Positions 29,542 through 38,931 are shown, counted from the first letter of the stretch. The stretch is DNA of 42,852 nucleotides from Nodularia sp. (in: cyanobacteria) (GCA_007692755.1 REBL01000108.1:1-42852); one strand, 5' to 3'. Made by a program: numbers and translations. The notes: a model not told the origin generated them from the sequence alone.

Positions 29542-29971
29542 TCCTGTTTTTTTAGATACAAATATCCTAGTATATGCTAGTCAAATTCAGTCTCCATTTC
29601 ACATAGCCGCGATATCAACTATGCAAAGTTTATATGATGTGGGTGTGGACTTGTGGATTAGCCGGCAAATATTGCGGGAATATTTAGCTACTCTTACCCG
29701 TAGTCAACAATTTACCAACCCATTACCCATTGCAACAGTAATTGAGGATGTTCTCTATTTTCAAACCCGTTTTCGGGTAGCTGAAGATAGTCCTCTGGTA
29801 ACAGAAAGATTACTAACACTCATAGAGCAAATTCCTAGCGGTGGTAAACAAATTCATGATGCCAATATTGTTGCCACCATGCTAGTTTACGATATCCGGC
29901 AATTACTCACCCACAACACAAGTGACTTTGCCAGATTTGCTAACTTAATTACTGTCTTACCCCTAACGTAA
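29522..29971 (+). CDS. PIN-domain ribonuclease toxin (VapC-like)
   Basis: 149 aa from the ATG at 29522; a GTG at 29510 is the longer alternative, and either start overlaps the antitoxin gene. The four acidic residues of a PIN nuclease are visible: D12 (FLDTNILVYA), E53 (LREYLATL), D113 (IHDANIVATM) and D135 (NTSDFARF). It likely cuts RNA when freed from the upstream antitoxin. It is the last gene of the run helicase, nuclease, antitoxin, toxin. About 70 bp of repeat and spacer separate it from the convergent CcmS-like gene. Confidence 0.85.
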   Translation: MVIGEGNPVFLDTNILVYASQIQSPFHIAAISTMQSLYDVGVDLWISRQILREYLATLTRSQQFTNPLPIATVIEDVLYFQTRFRVAEDSPLVTERLLTLIEQIPSGGKQIHDANIVATMLVYDIRQLLTHNTSDFARFANLITVLPLT

Positions 29972-29999
29972 ATAACTTATTTGACTCACAATAAAACCC

Positions 30000-30042
30000 C
30001 TCAGCGAACCTTTGCGCTAACCTCCGCGCACCTTTGCGTTAA
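30000..30042. repeat. CTTTGCG/CCGCG-type dispersed repeat
   Basis: CCTCAGCGAACCTTTGCGCT followed by AACCTCCGCGCACCTTTGCG; a member of the repeat family also found at 7808. It overlaps the 3-prime end of the minus-strand gene at 30039 by a few bases. Confidence 0.6.
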
Positions 30043-30467
30043 AAAAACTCCATCTCACTCATCCTCCCCTCTAACAACTCCAACAACCCATCAACATCCT
30101 TCCCCACCTCCTCAAAACAAATCGCCGGAGGAGGTTCAGGCGCAAACTGAATCAACTTTAATTCACCCTTCCCAATCCCAATCATCACCACTTCCTCTTC
30201 AGGCTTATGATGATCAACAATACCCAAAATTTCCTGAAGCCGATTATCAACCTTATTATTTAAATCTTCTATCGCCGCTTGGGGACAATAAATAAAATGC
30301 GGAGTTGGCTGTAAATCAATCCCAACAGTACCCTGACTATTGCCATTTTCCAACCACAACCCCCAAAAAAGAGCCGCCAAATCACGCTGATTTTCCTTGA
30401 CAAACCTATCCAACTGGCCGCGCCACTTGCTATTCCCTGTCTCCGGTTGACTACTTCCAAACATCAT
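30039..30467 (-). CDS. Conserved cyanobacterial protein, probable carboxysome assembly chaperone CcmS-like
   Basis: 142 aa. MMFGSSQPE, LAALFWGLWLENGNSQGT, GIDLQPTPHFIYCP, LQEILGIVD and IGIGKGELKLIQFAPEPPP are hallmarks of a conserved cyanobacterial family that I recall being annotated as beta-carboxysome assembly chaperone CcmS; the name is from memory. If right, it binds shell protein tails and helps carboxysome assembly. No ccm genes lie nearby. A plus-strand ORF across the gene is a shadow. Confidence 0.65.
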   Translation of the reverse strand: MMFGSSQPETGNSKWRGQLDRFVKENQRDLAALFWGLWLENGNSQGTVGIDLQPTPHFIYCPQAAIEDLNNKVDNRLQEILGIVDHHKPEEEVVMIGIGKGELKLIQFAPEPPPAICFEEVGKDVDGLLELLEGRMSEMEFF

Positions 30468-30471
30468 AAAC

Positions 30472-30498
30472 TCTCTGCGTCTCTGCGCCTCTGCGTGA
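30472..30498. repeat. CTCTGCG dispersed repeat
   Basis: AACTCTCTGCGTCTCTGCGC followed by CTCTGCGTGACA lies between the CcmS-like start and the ABC exporter stop, very similar to the copy at 39738-39765. Confidence 0.65.
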
Positions 30499-30501
30499 CA
30501 C

Positions 30502-32316
30502 CTATCTTACCCCACTTTGCACACGCCAGAGGCTGGCATAAATACCGTCTTTATCTAGTAATTGCTCATGGGTTCCTGATTCTATCAATTTCCCATGTTC
30601 CATGACATAAATGCAATCAGCATTGCGGATAGTAGAAAGACGATGAGCGATCGCAATGGTAGTTCTATCTACTGTAATCCGTTCGAGCGATCGCTGAATA
30701 GCCGCCTCTGTTTCATTATCCACCGCCGAGGTAGCTTCATCTAAAATTAGAATAGGCGGATTCTTGAGTATTGCACGAGCGATCGCAATTCTTTGTCGTT
30801 GTCCACCAGATAACTTTTGACCACGCTCCCCCACAATTGTCTCATAACCTTGGGGCAGTTCCATAATAAATTCATCAGCCTCAGCCACCTTCGCCGCCTT
30901 AATTATCTCTGATTCCCTAGCCTCAAAGCTGCCATAAGCAATATTCTCCGCCACGGTACCATGAAACAAAAATACATCCTGACTCACCAAACCAATACAG
31001 CGCCGCAAATCCCGTAAATTTAAATCTGGTAATGCAATTCCATCTACGGTAATTTTTCCAGATTTCACCTCATACAACCGCAATAAAAGTTTAACTAAAG
31101 TGCTTTTACCCGAACCAGTAGAACCCACAATCGCAATTGTATTTCCGGCGGTCACACGCAAAGACAGATTTTCCATCACTGGTAATCTATCTTGATAAGC
31201 AAAACTGACATTGTGAAATTCCACCTCCCCCCGTACCGCATCCACAGGTAAAGGGATATTCCCCGGATGAATAGCAAAGGGAGTATCCAACAAATTCATC
31301 ACCCGATTAGTTGAAGCCATCGCCCGTTGATATAAATCAAAGGTATCGCCTAACCGAGTTAAAGGCCAAAGTAAACGCTGAATTAAAAATATTAATACAC
31401 TGTAAGCGCCTACAGACATTCTCCCAGCCACTGCTTCCATTCCGCCAAACAGGAGTAAGGATGTAAAACTGATTAAAATCAACATCCGAATCAAGGGAAT
31501 AAAAGCCGCAGACAGTGCGATCGCTTTCGAGTTACTGTGTCTATAAGCTATACTCTCTTGTTCTAAACGTCCGGCTTCATACTCCTCAGCCGTGAAACTC
31601 TTAATCGTAGTAATACCGCTGAGATTATTTGACAAACGTCCATTGAGTAAACCTACCTTTTCGCGGACATCAGCATAACGCGGTGCTAGCAACTTCTGGA
31701 AAGCCACCGAACCCCAGAGAATAAAAGGCATCGGCAAAATTGCCATCCAAGCTATACTAGGAGCCAAAACAAAAAATGCCCCCCCAATAATCACCACAGT
31801 TGTAGCTACTTGAATGAGGTCATTTGCGCCCACATCTAGAAAACGCTCTAATTGGTTAACATCATCACTGAGGATAGACATTAAACCGCCAGTGCTGCGT
31901 TCCTCAAAATAAGCCAATTCCAACTCTTGCAGGTGTTTGTATGCATCCAAACGTAAATTATGCTGAATCTTCTGCCCTAAGTTACGCCACAATAACTTAT
32001 AGCGATATTCAAAAAATGATTCTAAAATCCAAGTAATCACGGTGAGTAGAGACAGAATCAAAAATTGCCCAAAGATATCTTGAACACCGAACTGAGCAAT
32101 GATAGAATCCTGCTGCTGAACTACCACATCCACTGCAATCCCAATTAGTGCAGGTGGTGCTAAATCAAAGAGTTTATTCAGGATAGAACAGCCAATAGCC
32201 AGCCAAATTTGTTGCCGATACTCGTGTCCGTAGTCAAGCAAGCGCTGAAGAGGGTGTACTGAATGCCTACGTCTTGTTGATGCCTGATTAGATTTAAATG
32301 CTATAGCCACAGTCAT
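30502..32316 (-). CDS. ABC exporter, fused permease and ATPase
   Basis: 604 aa half-transporter that should dimerise. The N-terminal 320 residues carry six membrane segments of the type I exporter fold, with coupling-helix motifs such as [19 protein letters not shown]. The C-terminal ATPase has Walker [10 protein letters not shown]-loop [10 protein letters not shown], signature [16 protein letters not shown], Walker [13 protein letters not shown] and H-loop AIAHRLST. Similar genes export lipids, polysaccharide precursors or drugs; the substrate cannot be read from sequence. Not obviously in an operon. Confidence 0.92.
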   Translation of the reverse strand: MTVAIAFKSNQASTRRRHSVHPLQRLLDYGHEYRQQIWLAIGCSILNKLFDLAPPALIGIAVDVVVQQQDSIIAQFGVQDIFGQFLILSLLTVITWILESFFEYRYKLLWRNLGQKIQHNLRLDAYKHLQELELAYFEERSTGGLMSILSDDVNQLERFLDVGANDLIQVATTVVIIGGAFFVLAPSIAWMAILPMPFILWGSVAFQKLLAPRYADVREKVGLLNGRLSNNLSGITTIKSFTAEEYEAGRLEQESIAYRHSNSKAIALSAAFIPLIRMLILISFTSLLLFGGMEAVAGRMSVGAYSVLIFLIQRLLWPLTRLGDTFDLYQRAMASTNRVMNLLDTPFAIHPGNIPLPVDAVRGEVEFHNVSFAYQDRLPVMENLSLRVTAGNTIAIVGSTGSGKSTLVKLLLRLYEVKSGKITVDGIALPDLNLRDLRRCIGLVSQDVFLFHGTVAENIAYGSFEARESEIIKAAKVAEADEFIMELPQGYETIVGERGQKLSGGQRQRIAIARAILKNPPILILDEATSAVDNETEAAIQRSLERITVDRTTIAIAHRLSTIRNADCIYVMEHGKLIESGTHEQLLDKDGIYASLWRVQSGVR

Positions 32317-32354
32317 TTACGGTTGCGTGACACCGATATTACCACAATAAGAAG

Positions 32355-32385
32355 CAGGGGGGCAGGGAGCAGGGAGCAGGGGGGA
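32355..32385. repeat. G-rich 7-mer repeats before the four-helix-bundle gene
   Basis: GAAGCAGGGGGGCAGGGAGC and further GGAGCAG heptads form a short purine-rich block that continues less regularly to about 32430. The complementary type (CCCCTGC heptads) follows the gene at 32872-32902. Confidence 0.65.
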
Positions 32386-32447
32386 TTAGAGGGAGTGGGT
32401 AGTGGGGCAGGGGAGGGGTAAGATAGGTAAAAAAAGTAGCAGGGAAA

Positions 32448-32834
32448 ATGGAAAAAGAACCAATTAAAAGTCATGAAGACTTGGAAGTTTACAAAATGGC
32501 ATTTGATGTTGCCATGAAAATCTTTGAACTATCAAAGAAGTTTCCTGTAGAAGAGAAGTATTCATTGATAGATCAAATTCGTCGTTCATCTCGTTCTGTT
32601 TGTGCAAATCTTGCAGAAGCATGGAGAAAGCGTCGTTATGAAGCAGCCTTTGTCGCTAAACTAAGTGATTCTGAGTCCGAGGCAGCAGAAACGCAAACTT
32701 GGCTTAAGTTCGCGGTTAAATGTAATTATTTAGATGTGGAAACAGGTAGAGAAATTTATGGAGCCTACAATCGCATTTTAAGCATTCTAGTAACTATTAT
32801 CAACAACCCAACACCTTGGCTGTTAAAACGCTAA
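32448..32834 (+). CDS. Four-helix-bundle protein (S23/IVS-encoded type)
   Basis: 128 aa. LEVYKMAFDVAMKIFELSKKFP, EEKYSLIDQIRRSSRSVCAN and NLAEAWRKRR are the family signature of the 23S rRNA intervening-sequence protein, or S23-like proteins, which have a four-helix-bundle fold related to Avd of diversity-generating retroelements. Such genes also occur free in cyanobacterial genomes with unknown function. No reverse transcriptase or variable repeat is nearby. Oppositely oriented C/G heptad repeats flank the gene (32355-32385 and 32872-32902). Confidence 0.85.
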   Translation: MEKEPIKSHEDLEVYKMAFDVAMKIFELSKKFPVEEKYSLIDQIRRSSRSVCANLAEAWRKRRYEAAFVAKLSDSESEAAETQTWLKFAVKCNYLDVETGREIYGAYNRILSILVTIINNPTPWLLKR

Positions 32835-32871
32835 TTCCCTCCCCTTGCCTCTTCTCTCCTATTTCTTCTCC

Positions 32872-32902
32872 CCTGCCCCCTGCCCCCTGCCCCCCTGCCT
32901 CT
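32872..32902. repeat. C-rich 7-mer repeats after the four-helix-bundle gene
   Basis: CCCCTGCCCCCTGCCCCCTG is a run of CCCCTGC heptads, the complement type of the block at 32355. Together they could pair in RNA around the gene. Confidence 0.65.
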
Positions 32903-32965
32903 TTTGACCGGGAACGTGTCACCATAGTATAGGAGTTGCCTAAAGATGCAAAAGGAGATAGAACC

Positions 32966-33817
32966 TTGAAAAGTCAGCAATTGGGGAATTGGCAAACCAC
33001 AGTCTTCGGAATTGTGTTAGCACTCATTGTCCTCATCGGATTAAATTCCTTTGTAATTCTCAACCCAGGACAAGCAGGAGTCATCAGCATCTTAGGTAGC
33101 GCTAGAGATGGTGCGCTACTAGAAGGTATTCACATTAAACCACCCCTTGTCTCGGTAGTTGATGTGTATGATTTGACAGTACAAAAATTTGAAGTCCCCG
33201 CCGAAAGTTCTACCAAGGACTTGCAAAATTTATCAGCCAGATTTGCGATAAACTTTCGCCTTGACCCCACAAAGGTAGTCGAGGTGAGACGGAAACAAGG
33301 AACATTAGCAAATATTGTCTCAAAAATCATTGCTCCTCAGACACAAGAAGCATTTAAAATCGCTGCTGCTAGAAGAACAGTAGAAGAAGCAATTACCAAA
33401 AGGAGTGAATTAAAAGAAGACTTTGATTTTGCTTTGGGCAATCGCTTGGCTAAATATGGGATAATTGTGCTAGATACTAGTGTAGTTGACTTGAATTTCT
33501 CGCCAGAATTTGCCAAAGCTGTAGAAGAAAAACAAATAGCTGAACAGCGAGCGCAAAGAGCAGTTTATATAGCCAGGGAAGCCGAACAACAAGCCCAGGC
33601 TGATGTGAATCGCGCCAAGGGTAGAGCCGAAGCACAAAAACTCTTAGCAGAGACTCTCAAAGCCCAGGGTGGGCAGTTAGTTCTGCAAAAAGAAGCAATT
33701 GAAGCTTGGAGAAATGGCGGCTCTCAGATGCCTAGAGTCCTCGTTATGGGTGGTGAATCTCAAGGCGGTGTACCATTCCTTTTCAACTTAGGAAATCCCG
33801 AATACAATCAACCGTAA
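32966..33817 (+). CDS. SPFH/prohibitin-family membrane protein
   Basis: I chose TTG at 32966 because AGGAG sits 8 bases upstream; the longer frame to 32936 lacks a ribosome site. The protein is about 283 aa: one N-terminal membrane helix (VFGIVLALIVLIGLNSFVIL), the prohibitin-type domain (NPGQAGVISILG, LEGIHIKPPL), then a charged coiled coil (AVEEKQIAEQRAQRAV, AEAQKLLAETLKAQGG). Prohibitins form ring assemblies in membranes; in cyanobacteria they are stress-related. It is alone on its strand, followed by DUF1824 80 bp later. Confidence 0.88.
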   Translation: MKSQQLGNWQTTVFGIVLALIVLIGLNSFVILNPGQAGVISILGSARDGALLEGIHIKPPLVSVVDVYDLTVQKFEVPAESSTKDLQNLSARFAINFRLDPTKVVEVRRKQGTLANIVSKIIAPQTQEAFKIAAARRTVEEAITKRSELKEDFDFALGNRLAKYGIIVLDTSVVDLNFSPEFAKAVEEKQIAEQRAQRAVYIAREAEQQAQADVNRAKGRAEAQKLLAETLKAQGGQLVLQKEAIEAWRNGGSQMPRVLVMGGESQGGVPFLFNLGNPEYNQP

Positions 33818-33897
33818 TTTGAGTAAATAATTAAAATGGGGTGGGATTAACCCACCTCATATACCACAGCCAAACCCAGAAAATCATAAATTGATTT

Positions 33898-34314
33898 ATG
33901 ACGACACCAAATCACCAAAACCTCACAACCTCAGAAGCTACAAAAATCCTACATAAATTCAACTGTTTAGATATCGCACCCATTCTCAAACCCTCAGAAA
34001 AAGCCTTGGTTCGTCGGGCTTTAACTTTGGTAGCTAGTATTTCTGACTACCAAATATTAGGAATTTGTGCTGATACCGCAGAAGCAGGCATACTGGCCAT
34101 GAGAACTTATTCTCATGCTTTTGGTTATGAAGTCCCTAGTGATTTAGCCACACCCGAAGGGCCAGTTTATATCAAATTAAATGGCAAAAATGGGTTATGT
34201 TATCTCGACTCCTATGCCGGACATCATCGGGGTGTATTAATTTCTTGCCAATCTTATAATGAAGGGGGAATCAACGAAATGTATGGACATTTACCCCTGG
34301 ATTTATTTGCTTAG
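33898..34314 (+). CDS. DUF1824-family protein, 138 aa
   Basis: A soluble protein with SDYQILGICADTAEAGILAM, VYIKLNGKNGLCYLDSYAG and GVLISCQSYNEGGINEMYGH, matching the cyanobacterial/plastid-lineage DUF1824 family, of unknown function. It has the full family length. No special regulatory signal; a MITE-like element follows immediately. Confidence 0.8.
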   Translation: MTTPNHQNLTTSEATKILHKFNCLDIAPILKPSEKALVRRALTLVASISDYQILGICADTAEAGILAMRTYSHAFGYEVPSDLATPEGPVYIKLNGKNGLCYLDSYAGHHRGVLISCQSYNEGGINEMYGHLPLDLFA

Positions 34315-34326
34315 ATTAGGCAGTAG

Positions 34327-34422
34327 AGATGGGAGCATTCCAAATGTGTCAGAATTTACCTTGTCTATTAGAACTTACCTGAGAGGATGAAAGAAAATAA
34401 ACTGCTTGGAATGTTCCCATCT
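34327..34422. mobile_element. MITE-like element, 96 bp, with 17-bp terminal inverted repeats
   Basis: AGATGGGAGCATTCCAA (34327-34343) and TTGGAATGTTCCCATCT (34406-34422) are inverted at 16 of 17 positions and enclose 62 bp with no ORF. Size and layout fit a non-autonomous element mobilised by a transposase elsewhere. A hairpin-forming regulatory element is the alternative. No clear target duplication is visible. Confidence 0.6.
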
Positions 34423-34446
34423 TGGTAAAACTAGATGTTCTACAGA

Positions 34447-34478
34447 CACTGACTAATGACCAATGACCAATGACTAAT
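34447..34478. repeat. ATGACCA heptad repeat before the ABC-F gene
   Basis: GACTAATGACCAATGACCAA continues as TGACTAA; STRR-type repeat ending a few bases before the ATG at 34483. No ribosome site of note lies between. Confidence 0.55.
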
Positions 34479-34482
34479 TTTT

Positions 34483-36414
34483 ATGAGTAATATTACACTA
34501 CAATCAGTTAAAAAAGATTTTGGCATCAAAGAAATTTTAAGAGATGCCAGTTTTAGCTTAGATACTACAGATAAAGTCGGCTTAATTGGTACTAACGGTT
34601 CTGGTAAATCAACTTTATTAAAAATGATTGCCGGACTAGAATCAATTGATAGTGGACAAATTACCTTTACTTCTGGTGCAAAAGTAATTTACTTACCGCA
34701 GCAGCCAGACTTAGATGAAAGTCACACAGTTTTAGAGCAAATTTTCGCGGATAGTGGCGAACATCTGGCTTTGGTGCGTGAGTATGAAGAACTATCTCAC
34801 AAACTTGTTCATCATCCAGAAGATAGTCAATTGATGTCCCGCTTGTCTGGGGTAATGCAACGGATGGAAACTGCTGGCGCTTGGGAACTGGAAACCAACG
34901 CCAAAATTATCTTGACTAAGTTAGGAATTTCGGACTTTGATGCTGTCATCGGTACTTTGTCAGGAGGTTATCGCAAGCGCATCGCCTTAGCAACAGCTTT
35001 ACTATCAGAACCAGACATTTTACTGATGGATGAACCTACCAACCATCTGGATGCGCTGTCTGTGGAATGGCTGCAAAGTTATTTAAATCGCTTTCGTGGC
35101 GCACTTTTGCTCATAACTCACGATCGCTACTTTCTCGATCAAGTCACAAACCGAATTATTGAAATCGACCGAGGCGATATTTACACTTATTCTGGTAATT
35201 ATTCATATTACCTCGAAAAGAAAGCTTTAGCTGAAGAATCGGCAATTAGTAGCCAACGCAAACATCAGGGTGTATTACGCCGGGAATTGGAATGGTTAAG
35301 CCGGGGGCCAAAAGCGAGAAGTACCAAACAAAAAGCCCGCATTCAACGCATTCAAGGGATGCGGGAAACTGAGTTTAAACAAGTTCAGGGGAAAGTTGAT
35401 ATTTCCACAGTTGGTCGTCGCATGGGCAAAAAAGTTATTGAACTCAATAACGTTTCTAAAGGCTACGATGGACGCACCTTAATTAAGAATTTTACTCACG
35501 AATTTAGTCCCGAAGACCGAATTGGGATTATTGGCGGGAATGGGACTGGTAAATCTACTTTAATGGATATGATTACCGGACGCATTCAACCAGATTCCGG
35601 GAGTGTGGAAATTGGTAGTACAATTCACATCGGCTATTTTGACCAACATTCGGAAGAGTTACTTTCAGCTGTAGACGAAAATCAGCGCGTGATTGATTAC
35701 ATTAAAGAGGAAGGCGAATTTGTCAAAATCTCTGATGGAACTCAAATTTCTGCTTCCCAAATGTTAGAACGGTTTCTGTTTCCCGGAAACCAGCAGTATG
35801 CACCAATTCATAAATTATCTGGTGGGGAAAAACGCCGTTTGTTTTTGCTGCGGATTCTCATTGGTGCGCCTAATGTGTTGATTTTAGATGAACCTACCAA
35901 TGATTTAGATGTGCAGACATTGGCGGTATTAGAGGATTATTTAGAAGATTTTGCTGGCTGTGTAATTGCAGTTTCTCACGATCGCTACTTTTTAGATCGC
36001 ACTGTCGATACTATTTTTTCCTTGGAAGAGGGCGGTAATCTCCGACAGTATCCAGGTAATTACTCAGTTTATCTCGACTACAAAAAAGCTGAGGAGGAAG
36101 AAGCAAAACAGCAGCAAGCAGCGAATACTAAGGAAAAACCCCAGGAAGAGGCAAAAGTTGCAACTTCATCTTCAGATACCGATAATAAAAAGCGCCGCAG
36201 ACTATCAAACTGGGAAAAGCGGGAATTTGAGGAGTTAGAAGGTAAAATTGCCAAGTTAGAAACTGAGAAAGCTACAGTTGAAAAAGCTTTGGTAAATGTC
36301 TCTGCTGGGAATTACACCCAAGTCCAGAAACTCTATGAACAAGTGGAAACTCTCAAGCAATCCATTGATACGGCGACAGAACGCTGGTTAGAATTAGCAG
36401 AGATGGATTCTTAA
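34483..36414 (+). CDS. ABC-F family ATPase (Uup-type)
   Basis: 643 aa with two ATPase domains and no membrane segment. First half: GTNGSGKST, signature [16 protein letters not shown], Walker [14 protein letters not shown]. Second half: [37 protein letters not shown]. The linker holds [20 protein letters not shown]. The C-terminal 90 residues are a charged coiled coil ([20 protein letters not shown]), as in Uup, which binds DNA or ribosomes. ABC-F proteins act on ribosomes or on replication intermediates rather than transport. PrxQ follows 19 bp later, so the two may be transcribed together. Confidence 0.93.
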   Translation: MSNITLQSVKKDFGIKEILRDASFSLDTTDKVGLIGTNGSGKSTLLKMIAGLESIDSGQITFTSGAKVIYLPQQPDLDESHTVLEQIFADSGEHLALVREYEELSHKLVHHPEDSQLMSRLSGVMQRMETAGAWELETNAKIILTKLGISDFDAVIGTLSGGYRKRIALATALLSEPDILLMDEPTNHLDALSVEWLQSYLNRFRGALLLITHDRYFLDQVTNRIIEIDRGDIYTYSGNYSYYLEKKALAEESAISSQRKHQGVLRRELEWLSRGPKARSTKQKARIQRIQGMRETEFKQVQGKVDISTVGRRMGKKVIELNNVSKGYDGRTLIKNFTHEFSPEDRIGIIGGNGTGKSTLMDMITGRIQPDSGSVEIGSTIHIGYFDQHSEELLSAVDENQRVIDYIKEEGEFVKISDGTQISASQMLERFLFPGNQQYAPIHKLSGGEKRRLFLLRILIGAPNVLILDEPTNDLDVQTLAVLEDYLEDFAGCVIAVSHDRYFLDRTVDTIFSLEEGGNLRQYPGNYSVYLDYKKAEEEEAKQQQAANTKEKPQEEAKVATSSSDTDNKKRRRLSNWEKREFEELEGKIAKLETEKATVEKALVNVSAGNYTQVQKLYEQVETLKQSIDTATERWLELAEMDS

Positions 36415-36433
36415 TAAAATCGGTAAGAATAAT

Positions 36434-36892
36434 ATGTCTGTTAAAGTTGGTGATACTGCGCCTGATTTCTCTCTCAGCGCTCAAAATGGTTCCACAGTTA
36501 GCCTCAGCGCTTTTCGTGGTCAAAAAGCTGTTGTTTTGTACTTTTATCCCAAGGATGATACACCGGGATGTACAGCCGAATCCTGTGCTTTTCGGGATCA
36601 ATATGAGGTGTTTAAAACTGCTGGTGCTGAAGTGATTGGCGTTAGCGGTGATTCTAACGAATCTCATCAAAAATTCGCAGAAAAGTATAATTTACCTTTT
36701 ACTCTCTTGAGTGATAAAGGTAACGAAGTGCGGAAGCAATACGGCGCAACTGCTATGTTTGGTTTTGTTCCTGGTCGTGTGACTTATGTGATTGACAAGG
36801 ACGGCGTTGTGCAGTATGTGTTTGATTCAATGTTGAATTTTAAAGGTCACGTTGAAGAAGCGCTGAAGACTTTGCAACAGTTGGCGGTATAA
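36434..36892 (+). CDS. prxQ: Peroxiredoxin Q (BCP family)
   Basis: 152 aa. Peroxidatic C46 and resolving C51 lie in [17 protein letters not shown], the atypical 2-Cys PrxQ layout with a five-residue gap, and [10 protein letters not shown] precedes. It reduces peroxides with thioredoxin as donor. It starts 19 bp after the ABC-F gene on the same strand. Confidence 0.95.
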   Translation: MSVKVGDTAPDFSLSAQNGSTVSLSAFRGQKAVVLYFYPKDDTPGCTAESCAFRDQYEVFKTAGAEVIGVSGDSNESHQKFAEKYNLPFTLLSDKGNEVRKQYGATAMFGFVPGRVTYVIDKDGVVQYVFDSMLNFKGHVEEALKTLQQLAV

Positions 36893-37107
36893 AATCACCC
36901 CACCCCTAGCCCCTCCCCCGAAGTTCACCCGGAGGGAAACCCTCCTTGTGACTTCTCTCCGCCGCGAGGAGGGGAACTGGATTTGCCGTTAAATCCTGTT
37001 TTTAGGGCTGGAAGCTGTCTTTGGCTCAGAATGTGTGTACACCATAGCCTTACTAAGGAAAGGGAAGTTAGAGTTTGGTTTGCGGTTAGGTTAAGTAGAG
37101 GCGACCC
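36893..37107. repeat. CCCCTCC-type repeat and spacer after prxQ
   Basis: TCACCCCACCCCTAGCCCCT and the later GAGGAGGGGAAC (about 36974) are the two halves of a Nostoc-type dispersed repeat. Their near-complementarity could form a stem that ends prxQ transcription. No gene is visible. Confidence 0.4.
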
Positions 37108-37758
37108 TCACTTGTGCGAGTGCGATTTTGCCGCCACAGCATTGTTCGCATGGGCTGAATTGCCATTTTTACCGTTGGTGTGTACGTTACTATGACGAGG
37201 TTGAATCACACCATAACCGCCGTGATTACGTTCGTAAATCACATTGATTTCACCAGTTTCAGAGTTGTGGAACATATAAAAGTCGTGTCCCACTAATTGC
37301 AGTTGTTGTGAGGCTTCTGCAACGGTCATCGGTGGCATGGAAAAATATTTTGTACGGACAACCTCATTTGGTAGTTCAGGGGTGCGATCGCCGATTAAAT
37401 CTGCCGCTACTGGTTCGGGAACTAATACTTTATTTGTGGGTAGGGCATTAGTTTTCTTATCTTGAAGTTTTTCTTTATATTTACGCAGCTGACGAGCAAT
37501 TTTATCTGCTACTAAGTCAATGCTGGCGTATAAATTTTCACTGCTTTCCTCTGCACGGATAACACTACCATTGGCATAAATAGTTACTTCCGCCGCTTGC
37601 TTGGTGGTGATTCGAGGATTGCGGGCAACACTCAGATGCACATCCACTTCATTGGTGATGTGTTGAAAGTGACTTACGGCTTTTTCAATTTTTTGATGTA
37701 CATACTCCCGAATAGCATCGGTGATTTCAATATTTTTGCCGTGGATGACAAGCTTCAT
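37108..37758 (-). CDS. hpf: Ribosome hibernation promoting factor, long form (LrtA)
   Basis: 216 aa. The N-terminal ribosome-binding domain ([41 protein letters not shown]) is followed by a linker and the C-terminal dimerisation domain ([42 protein letters not shown]), so it is the long HPF that makes 100S ribosomes. In cyanobacteria the gene is called lrtA, light-repressed transcript. It has a long leader containing hairpins, described separately. Confidence 0.94.
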   Translation of the reverse strand: MKLVIHGKNIEITDAIREYVHQKIEKAVSHFQHITNEVDVHLSVARNPRITTKQAAEVTIYANGSVIRAEESSENLYASIDLVADKIARQLRKYKEKLQDKKTNALPTNKVLVPEPVAADLIGDRTPELPNEVVRTKYFSMPPMTVAEASQQLQLVGHDFYMFHNSETGEINVIYERNHGGYGVIQPRHSNVHTNGKNGNSAHANNAVAAKSHSHK

Positions 37759-38149
37759 GTAAACTCTCCCACTGATATATTTAAGTGAATTTGTTTTGTA
37801 TGAAAAGAAGTCGCGGTAAGGTCTTTCACTACCGCCAAAACAAATTTTGAACTATTTTAATGTACTGCTTCCACGTTTGCTCTGTGTTGGATGGGTGATC
37901 CAGTTCGAGATGTAAACGATTTATGAGATTCACCAGCCAGTGCATTCGTTCTGATTGTGTTTGGCGTGATGCTTGATGCAGACAGTTCCTCCTAACACCG
38001 TTGAGGTTATATATTCAACGTAGCACTTTGTATTCTCTAATGCAGCTGAGTTTGACTTTCCTTTAAGATCCTTTGCATTGCTTGACATTTCTTGACCCAA
38101 ATTCTGTAAATGGCCATATATTTGGTGAATAAACCCGTTGATTTTTGGC
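37759..38149 (-). promoter_or_regulatory. Long leader and promoter region of hpf/lrtA
   Basis: No convincing gene. On the minus strand the leader holds GCGGTA and TACCGC arms (37812-37834) and a CACTTAAATATATCAGTG near-palindrome (37767-37784) close to the start. lrtA leaders are known to govern dark/light mRNA stability. Divergent lipB starts at 38150, so both promoters lie in this 390-bp region. A 73-codon ORF across it lacks a family match. Confidence 0.45.
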
Positions 38150-38821
38150 ATGATCCGTAGTATCGAAACAGATTACAGACGTTGTTTATTATTTAACGCA
38201 GGATTGATGCCATATATAGATGGTCTCTTATGGCAGCGATCGCTTCTTCAAGAGCGTATTCATAATCCCAGCCTAGATGATATATTAATATTGCTGGAGC
38301 ATCCGCCTGTCTATACTTGGGGACAAGGCAGCAACCCCGAATTTCTCAAAGACCTGGATCAAAGTAAATTTGATGTCCACAGAGTTGAACGCGGTGGCGA
38401 AGTAACTTATCATTGCCCTGGTCAAGTTGTGGGGTATCCAATTTTAAATCTGCACTATTATCGTAAAGACCTGCATTGGTATCTCCGACAGCTAGAAGAG
38501 GTATTAATTCGGGTATTGGCAGTTTATGGGTTGACAGGCGATCGCCTACCGGGTTTTACTGGTGTTTGGTTAGAAGGGCGAAAAGTCGCTGCTATCGGGA
38601 TTAAAGTCAGCCGTTGGATTACCATGCACGGGTTTGCATTCAATGTTTGTCCCGACATGACAGGCTTTCAACAAATTATCCCCTGTGGCATTGCTGATAA
38701 ACCCGTCGCTAGTTTAGCCGAATGGATTCCCGGTATCACCTGTCAAGAGGTGCGTGTTAATATAGCCCAGTGTTTTGCGGAAGTGTTCAATGTGGAATTA
38801 GTCGAATCAATGGGTGATTAA
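38150..38821 (+). CDS. lipB: Octanoyltransferase (lipoate biosynthesis)
   Basis: I chose the ATG at 38150; TTG at 38138 is an alternative. About 223 aa: [20 protein letters not shown] and the lysine in [21 protein letters not shown] are the LipB core, and the active cysteine lies in IIPCGI. It transfers octanoate from acyl carrier protein to lipoyl domains of pyruvate dehydrogenase and related enzymes. It is divergent from hpf. Its stop overlaps the stop of the convergent 37-aa mini-gene. Confidence 0.92.
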   Translation: MIRSIETDYRRCLLFNAGLMPYIDGLLWQRSLLQERIHNPSLDDILILLEHPPVYTWGQGSNPEFLKDLDQSKFDVHRVERGGEVTYHCPGQVVGYPILNLHYYRKDLHWYLRQLEEVLIRVLAVYGLTGDRLPGFTGVWLEGRKVAAIGIKVSRWITMHGFAFNVCPDMTGFQQIIPCGIADKPVASLAEWIPGITCQEVRVNIAQCFAEVFNVELVESMGD

Positions 38822-38931
38822 ACTGCTGGGGCGGCGGAAATTACCAAAAATGTTAGCAGTACCAAAATTAGGATGCTGAGTTTAACAATCAGGTAGTTGG
38901 TAGGGTCAGATAACGTCAAGTAGTAAATCAT
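38818..38931 (-). CDS. Single-membrane-span mini-protein, 37 aa
   Basis: The ATG at 38931 has GGAGG five bases upstream. The product begins [20 protein letters not shown] and continues through a hydrophobic helix ending in ISAAPAV, one membrane span with the N-terminus probably polar side out. It resembles small thylakoid subunits (photosystem or NDH mini-subunits) in size only; I cannot name it. Its TAA shares bases with the lipB TAA on the other strand, tail to tail. A longer start at 38943 adds MEVK and overlaps the ribosome site. Too short for most gene finders. Confidence 0.55.
   Translation of the reverse strand: MIYYLTLSDPTNYLIVKLSILILVLLTFLVISAAPAV

Noticed and set aside
29981..30295. 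Plus-strand ORF of 104 aa over the CcmS-like gene
   Set aside because: Low-complexity Ser/Pro/Gln-rich product, antisense to a clearly conserved protein; it is a shadow.
37930..38151. 73-codon minus-strand ORF in the hpf/lrtA leader
   Set aside because: No recognisable motif, no good ribosome site, and it overlaps the lipB start; more likely leader sequence than a gene.
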